Source: Chitinophaga sp. (lineage in GTDB: Bacteria; Bacteroidota; Bacteroidia; Chitinophagales; Chitinophagaceae). Taken from it: a stretch of DNA of 64,000 bases. The translations under genes and the position numbers were made by a program. Numbering within the stretch: position 1 is the stretch's first letter; every line of letters begins with the position of its first letter. The stretch spans positions 310,001 through 374,000 of the forward strand of contig NZ_JAGHZS010000010.1 in the NCBI RefSeq assembly GCF_017745275.1. Direction: 5' to 3'. The notes beneath the pieces are model-generated. The model was given only the letters and a program-made list of their open reading frames with translations, did not search any database and had not been told where the DNA came from. Shown piece by piece: positions 59,855 through 64,000 of this stretch.

Positions 59855-61066
59855 ATGAATCATAAGGAAGAAGTAAGGCTCCTCTTACAAAAGATCTGCA
59901 CAGAACTGGATGGGTTTACCATCACCGATACCAATAGTAGCCTGTTAGGAGGCTATACAGGGGTAGCTTTATTTTACGCCTATTATTACCAGCTCACAGG
60001 CGATGAAGCACATATGGGAAAAGTATACGACATTATAGAAAAATGCCTGCTGGACATGTCTGAGCATCCTATGAATGGTTCTCACTGCAGCGGTATTGCA
60101 GGGATATCCTGGTGTATACAGCACTTAACGCAGATGGGATTTATTGAAGCGGATGGGGAAACTGACAGCTTCGCGGATATCGATGCACAGATAGCGGAAT
60201 TTATGCGTACAGAATTATCTGATGGACGTAATGATTTTCTACACCAGGGACTAGGATCGGCGCTGTATTTATTGGAAAGGTTGCCCGCTGCCACTGCTCA
60301 GGCCGAGTTGGAGAAGCTGGTGCAGCAGCTGGAAAAAAGTGCCATGCCTGTTCCCGGTGGTATAGCCTGGAAGGATCATTTTTCCAGCCGCAGCCAGGAC
60401 AATCCCGATAAGGATATATTTAACCTGGGCCTCGCGCATGGTATCCCCGCCATCATCGATATACTGGCCCGTTGTTATGAAAAAGGAATTGCCAGGGAAA
60501 CGACCTTGCCACTCATAGAAAAAAGTATACAATGGCTGCTGGGTATCCGGCAAACAGCACCTCCCGGACACTCCCTGTTCCCCACACTGGTAGACAACGC
60601 GAACCAGGTAGTGGGAGAATCCCACAGCCGCCTGGGCTGGTGTTATGGCGATCTGGGCATTGCCATTATGCTCCTGAATACCGGCAAACGCCTCCAAAGG
60701 AAAGATTATCAGCAGGAAGCCACTACGATGTTGCAACACATCGCGCAATACCGGAATGTAAAAAATGGTGCCGTACATGATGCGTGCTTATGCCATGGCA
60801 GCGCCGGCATAGCGCACCTGTTCCAGCAAGCCGGACTAGCCACCGGAGATTCCCTATTACTGGATACATCGCAGCAATGGCTGCATACCACACTACAAAT
60901 GAATACCTGGGCCGACGGTCCCGCCGGATTTAAATTTTATCATCATCCGAACTATGTCAGCAGTCATAATGTGCTGGAAGGAATTGCCGGAATCGGCCTG
61001 TCGCTGATCAGTTTTGCAGATCCTGAAATTAAACCTGACTGGGGCACCTGTATGTTGATGGTTTAA
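59855..61066 (+). CDS. lanC: Lanthionine synthetase LanC
   Basis: Protein of 403 residues from ATG 59855 (MNHKEEVRLLL); an upstream ATG at 59789 lies inside the hairpin. It is a double-alpha-toroid cyclase. Zinc ligands are C263 (GWCYGDLG), C313 and H314 (CLCHGSAGI), and catalytic H195 is in GLAHGIP. Repeat motifs such as GGYTGVALFYAYYY and HCSGIAGISWC are typical. It joins cysteine thiols to dehydro residues of the precursors. After the stop a short stem GTCG/CGAC is followed by eight T, a possible terminator (61078-61099). No ABC transporter or leader protease of the cluster is in the window. Confidence 0.95.
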   Translation: MNHKEEVRLLLQKICTELDGFTITDTNSSLLGGYTGVALFYAYYYQLTGDEAHMGKVYDIIEKCLLDMSEHPMNGSHCSGIAGISWCIQHLTQMGFIEADGETDSFADIDAQIAEFMRTELSDGRNDFLHQGLGSALYLLERLPAATAQAELEKLVQQLEKSAMPVPGGIAWKDHFSSRSQDNPDKDIFNLGLAHGIPAIIDILARCYEKGIARETTLPLIEKSIQWLLGIRQTAPPGHSLFPTLVDNANQVVGESHSRLGWCYGDLGIAIMLLNTGKRLQRKDYQQEATTMLQHIAQYRNVKNGAVHDACLCHGSAGIAHLFQQAGLATGDSLLLDTSQQWLHTTLQMNTWADGPAGFKFYHHPNYVSSHNVLEGIAGIGLSLISFADPEIKPDWGTCMLMV

Positions 61067-61079
61067 ACTTGTCTTGTCG

Positions 61080-61109
61080 TTGAACCGACGGTTTTTTTTA
61101 CTATCTTAG
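61080..61109 (+). promoter_or_regulatory. Probable promoter of the response regulator
   Basis: TTG (61080-61082) and TATCTTAG (61102-61109) are spaced by exactly 19 bases; the -7 box differs from consensus at one position. The ATG is 82 bases downstream, so a leader of about 75 bases is expected. Confidence 0.45.
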
Positions 61110-61191
61110 ATACCTGGTTAATGACGAGTTCACTTGTTCGCCCAACTTCATTATGCCATCGCATACCAACGTTACAGCAAACTGAAAAACC

Positions 61192-61806
61192 ATGATTCGT
61201 TTATATTTTGTTGATGATCACCCATTGATTTTAGAAGGACTAAGATCCCTGCTAAGCCTGGAAGCAGATATTCAACTGGAGGGTGAAACCCGGAACGGTA
61301 TTTCCTGTCTTCACTTCCTGGACCACCATACCGCAGATGTTGTGTTACTCGATACCCTGTTACCCGATATCAGTGGCGCAGCGCTTTGCGCCCATATCAA
61401 GAAACGCTATCCCGAAGTAGCCGTATTGGGATTAAGCTATGATAAAAACGACAGCGGTATCGCCGAAATGTTAGACAGTGGCGCCAGCGGTTGCCTGATG
61501 AAAAATGCAGATAAAGCAGAACTGCTGAAAGCCATACGCGACGTGTATTCCGGACGTACCTATCTCTCAGCAGCATTAAAACAAGCCCTTAAAACAGATG
61601 GCATAGGGCATTTACATATTACCAAGCGGGAGAAAGAGGTATTGTCGCTTATTGCCAACGGACATACCAATCATGAAATAGCAGAAAAACTGTTTATCAG
61701 CTCGGATACGGTGGACAGCCACCGGCGGAATTTACTTGGCAAATTCAATGCACGTAATACCGCTATGCTGATTAAATGTGCAGTAGATAATAAAGTACTC
61801 ATTTAA
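61192..61806 (+). CDS. NarL/FixJ-type response regulator (LuxR-type HTH)
   Basis: Protein of 204 residues. Receiver domain: acidic pair DD (FVDDHPLILEG), phospho-acceptor D54 (VVLLDTLLPDISG), and a lysine near residue 102 (SGCLMKNADKAEL). LuxR-type helix-turn-helix from about 140 (ITKREKEVLSLIANGHTNHEIAEKLFISSDTVDSHRRNLLGKF). No histidine kinase is adjacent in the window. It lies directly downstream of LanC and may control the lanthipeptide promoters, but this is only inferred from position. Confidence 0.92.
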   Translation: MIRLYFVDDHPLILEGLRSLLSLEADIQLEGETRNGISCLHFLDHHTADVVLLDTLLPDISGAALCAHIKKRYPEVAVLGLSYDKNDSGIAEMLDSGASGCLMKNADKAELLKAIRDVYSGRTYLSAALKQALKTDGIGHLHITKREKEVLSLIANGHTNHEIAEKLFISSDTVDSHRRNLLGKFNARNTAMLIKCAVDNKVLI

Positions 61807-61814
61807 ATAGAAGA

Positions 61815-61837
61815 CCGCTGGCATTATTCGCCAGCGG
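61815..61837. terminator. Bidirectional terminator between response regulator and UspA gene
   Basis: CCGCTGGC (61815-61822) pairs perfectly with GCCAGCGG (61830-61837), followed by TTT. The loop contains the stop codon of the convergent UspA gene. Confidence 0.75.
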
Positions 61838-62684
61838 TTTCATCTCCACCAGGAACCGGTGGCAAAGACAACAACGGGACATTGGAATTATAAGCGAGCT
61901 TTTTTGAGATACTACTTTTAAATAAAGAAGAGAGGAAACCGGTTTTCCGTGGAATCACCACAATCATGGAAGCGTGGTGCTGATCGGAGTAAGAGAGAAT
62001 ACCATCTACAGTATTATCATCATTGATATAATCGAAAGTGGCTTCATACTTTTCAAAAATGTTATGCAGACTCGCCATCGTATTCCGCGCTTCTTCCGAA
62101 TATTTCTCTGGCGCCCCTTTTTGTACATTCACCACCTGTACGGGCACCTGGAAAGCATCCAGCACTTCATACAACTGATGCACGGGAATTGCCGTATGAT
62201 CTTTCAGGTCTGTGGCAAAGACCACCGATTTCATACCTCGGCCGATATTGGTATCTTTAGGTACAATTAATACCGGTACTTTACTCTCTTCAATCATCAT
62301 GGAAGTGGTATTGCCCAACAACAGCTTCTCCAGGCCAGACCGGCCCGATACGCCCATTACCACGATATCTATCTCTTCCTGCTTACATAACTCGCTGATA
62401 TAGCTGGGCAGGGGATAGTCTTCTGTGCGCAGGTCTACTTTAATATCTTTCACCATAGATTTCAGTCGGTCCTGTACCATGGCCAGTTGGGAAATACTGT
62501 CTATATACATCTCCTGTGTACCCTGCGAATTACCGATAGGCAGGTCTGTTCCACCAATCACCGTTTGATAGGCATGATATAACAGGATGCGTTGAATCCC
62601 CAAAGCCCCGGCTATTTCCGCGGCATATTCCGCAGCACGGAAGGCATTCTCGGAGAAATCGGTCAGTATGAGCATCGTTTTCAT
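61824..62684 (-). CDS. Universal stress protein, tandem UspA domains
   Basis: Protein of 286 residues made of two UspA domains. The first begins KTMLILTDFSENAFRAAEYAAEIA and ends with GVSGRSGLEKLLLGNTTSMMIEESKVPVLIVP, an ATP-binding-type G-x2-G-x9-G(S/T) motif. The second (from about 150, SVVFATDLKDHTAIPVHQL) ends with VVIPRKTGFLSSLFKSSISKKLAYNSNVPLLSLP and lacks a clear nucleotide motif. Cytoplasmic stress protein, probably dimeric through its own two domains. Divergent from the truncated permease with a 245-base gap. Confidence 0.92.
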   Translation of the reverse strand: MKTMLILTDFSENAFRAAEYAAEIAGALGIQRILLYHAYQTVIGGTDLPIGNSQGTQEMYIDSISQLAMVQDRLKSMVKDIKVDLRTEDYPLPSYISELCKQEEIDIVVMGVSGRSGLEKLLLGNTTSMMIEESKVPVLIVPKDTNIGRGMKSVVFATDLKDHTAIPVHQLYEVLDAFQVPVQVVNVQKGAPEKYSEEARNTMASLHNIFEKYEATFDYINDDNTVDGILSYSDQHHASMIVVIPRKTGFLSSLFKSSISKKLAYNSNVPLLSLPPVPGGDETAGE

Positions 62685-62929
62685 AAATACGTGTTTTATT
62701 AGATGTACAACTACCTATAAGGTTAAACAAATAATAATAGGGGGATGTTCGGAAAAGGTAATTTTGTTCCTGCCCGGGATGTCCATTTCTGTGATAAAGT
62801 GTCCGTATTTGAACATCTGCCGGCATTGTTATACCAGCAACCCCGCTATGGTATTAGAGGTGGCTAAATGGCATTTTTTTGGCTAACGGAAGCATACCTT
62901 TATCATGTATTGTTATAATCATACTTTTT
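62685..62929. other. Divergent intergenic region, no gene
   Basis: The 245-base gap between uspA and the permease gene has no coding potential. A TAATTTTG box (62759-62766) fits the -7 consensus for the plus strand but lies 164 bases before the ATG and lacks a -33 partner. Confidence 0.5.
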
Positions 62930-64000
62930 ATGATCAAAAACTATATAAAGATCGCCTGGCGTAGCCTTACGAGGAGTAAAGCTTACGCGCTGATCAATAT
63001 CACCGGCCTCACAGTTGGTATTGCCTGCTGCGTGCTTATCATGTTGTACGTAAAGGACGAACTTTCCTATGATCGTTATCATCAGCATTATAACGAGATA
63101 TACCGCGTAGTGCAGGCATTCCGCAATCCCGGGGGAAAAGAGTTGCCCCCTCCGGCTCCGGAAGAGTACCAGGTTTGGGGCTGCGCACCGGTAGGCCCCG
63201 TACTGAGTACATATTTTCCGGAAGTATTAAAAGTAACGCAGTTTACCAGCCCGCTGACAGTGTTGATGGAGTATGGCGACAAGCGCTTCCAGGAAAGCAA
63301 CCTGCTGTTTGCCGACTCTTCTACGTTCGATATCTTCAGTTGGAAGTTATTATCCGGCGACAGGGCCACCGCGCTTAAAAATCCCTATAACATTGTGCTG
63401 ACCCAAAGTATGGCGAAGAGATATTTTGGAGATGCAGACCCTATTGGGAAAGCGTTTAAGGCAGAAGATCTTACGCTGACAGTATCCGGGGTGATGGAAG
63501 ATGTGCCGGCCAATTCTCACTTTACATTTTCTGCCCTGATCTCGATGAGTACCTTCCGGAAAATACGTCCGGGCATTTTTGACCAGTGGGGGTATGTAGA
63601 TTTTTATACGTATTTCCTGGTGCCGGAGCATACCGATATAACAGCTATGCAGGCTAAAGTACCCGGATTTTTAAAGCAATATCATCCCGGTGCAACAGAA
63701 AGTAACTACACTATTGCCTTTGAGCCATTGAAGAACGCCTACCTGCATTCCGCGGCCATGCGGCAGCCTGGACCTACCGGCAGTATGGCCAACGTATATA
63801 TCTTTTCGCTGGTAGCAGCTTTCATCCTGTTTATTGCGGGCATTAATTTTATTAACCTGACAACAGCCCGCTCTATGGAAAGGGCAAAAGAAATAGGTGT
63901 ACGTAAAGCGGTAGGCGCTTATCAACAGGGGCTTATTTTCCAATACCTGATAGAAGCTGTTTTAATTGCGGCATTGGCTACTATCGCAGCGTTGGCGATG
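62930..64000 (+). CDS. MacB/FtsX-type ABC transporter permease, 3' truncated by window edge
   Basis: The frame starts at ATG 62930 and stays open to the last base, so 357 residues are visible. The start IKNYIKIAWRSLTRSKAYALINITGLTVGIACCVLIMLYV is the first transmembrane helix (residues 2-41). A MacB_PCD-type periplasmic domain follows (DELSYDRYHQHYNEIYRVVQ, VLTQSMAKRYFGDADPIGK, VSGVMEDVPANSHF). The FtsX-type segment begins near VYIFSLVAAFILFIAGINFINLTTARSMERAKEIGVRKAVGA. Such Bacteroidota proteins of about 800 residues have two FtsX modules and export or signal to the envelope. The remaining half and any partner ATPase are outside the window. Confidence 0.93.
   Translation, partial: MIKNYIKIAWRSLTRSKAYALINITGLTVGIACCVLIMLYVKDELSYDRYHQHYNEIYRVVQAFRNPGGKELPPPAPEEYQVWGCAPVGPVLSTYFPEVLKVTQFTSPLTVLMEYGDKRFQESNLLFADSSTFDIFSWKLLSGDRATALKNPYNIVLTQSMAKRYFGDADPIGKAFKAEDLTLTVSGVMEDVPANSHFTFSALISMSTFRKIRPGIFDQWGYVDFYTYFLVPEHTDITAMQAKVPGFLKQYHPGATESNYTIAFEPLKNAYLHSAAMRQPGPTGSMANVYIFSLVAAFILFIAGINFINLTTARSMERAKEIGVRKAVGAYQQGLIFQYLIEAVLIAALATIAALAM

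Overview
The window is chromosomal DNA of a Bacteroidota bacterium, most likely Chitinophaga or a close relative. This is inferred from two SusC/SusD pairs with FecR and ECF sigma regulators, a type IX secretion C-terminal domain, Bacteroidota-type promoters (TTTG-N19-TAnnTTTG), mixed GC content and a LanB/LanC lanthipeptide cluster with precursors of the KKL.LGK.KVA.L type. No rRNA, tRNA, CRISPR array, transposase or phage gene was seen.

Layout. 1-5686: end of a FecR/SusC/SusD uptake locus, cut at the left edge. 5690-9340: LysR regulator divergent from a three-gene redox operon (MdaB-like quinone reductase, YgiN-like monooxygenase, aldo/keto reductase), then a small unknown gene. 9353-11658: AraC regulator divergent from xylose isomerase. 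11978-17867: acyltransferase, DoxX, GH27 alpha-galactosidase, metal-binding/DJ-1 fusion, Tat-type phosphoesterase, DUF2461. 17977-21158: ArsR with two AHSA1 proteins, then an ECF42-type sigma factor with its DGPF/YCII partner. 21575-30630: DoxX, VOC protein, an AraC remnant, an orphan lipoprotein, PepD, NmrA/HxlR pair, a TonB-receptor-like barrel, a phosphodiester glycosidase and an NTF2-like protein. 30676-37420: four-gene operon of ferritin-like protein, LodA/GoxA-type quinoprotein oxidase, radical SAM/SPASM enzyme and LodB/QhpG-type flavoprotein, preceded by a Crp/Fnr regulator. 38363-39681: HAD hydrolase and CAT-fold acetyltransferase. 39789-52212: complete sigma/FecR/SusC/SusD polysaccharide locus with a propeller protein and a clan GH-A hydrolase. 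52356-55117: lipocalin and FAD protein. 55182-61806: lanthipeptide cluster with six precursor genes, LanB, LanC and a LuxR-type response regulator. 61824-64000: UspA and a truncated MacB/FtsX-type permease.

The two most interesting systems are the oxidase operon and the lanthipeptide cluster. The oxidase operon combines a radical SAM enzyme and a flavoprotein, both of which are known from cysteine tryptophylquinone (CTQ) maturation, with a LodA-type oxidase and a VioB/RebD-like ferritin-fold protein. The lanthipeptide cluster carries two structurally different precursor families on opposite strands around one LanB/LanC pair.

The intergenic regions are also unusual. At least six long inverted repeats sit at gene ends, and most have arms built from tandem heptamers. 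A promoter followed at once by a terminator-like hairpin at 52932-53040 may be a small RNA or an attenuator. A Crp/Fnr-type palindrome at 38296-38309 has half-sites repeated upstream of the DJ-1 fusion gene 23 kb away.
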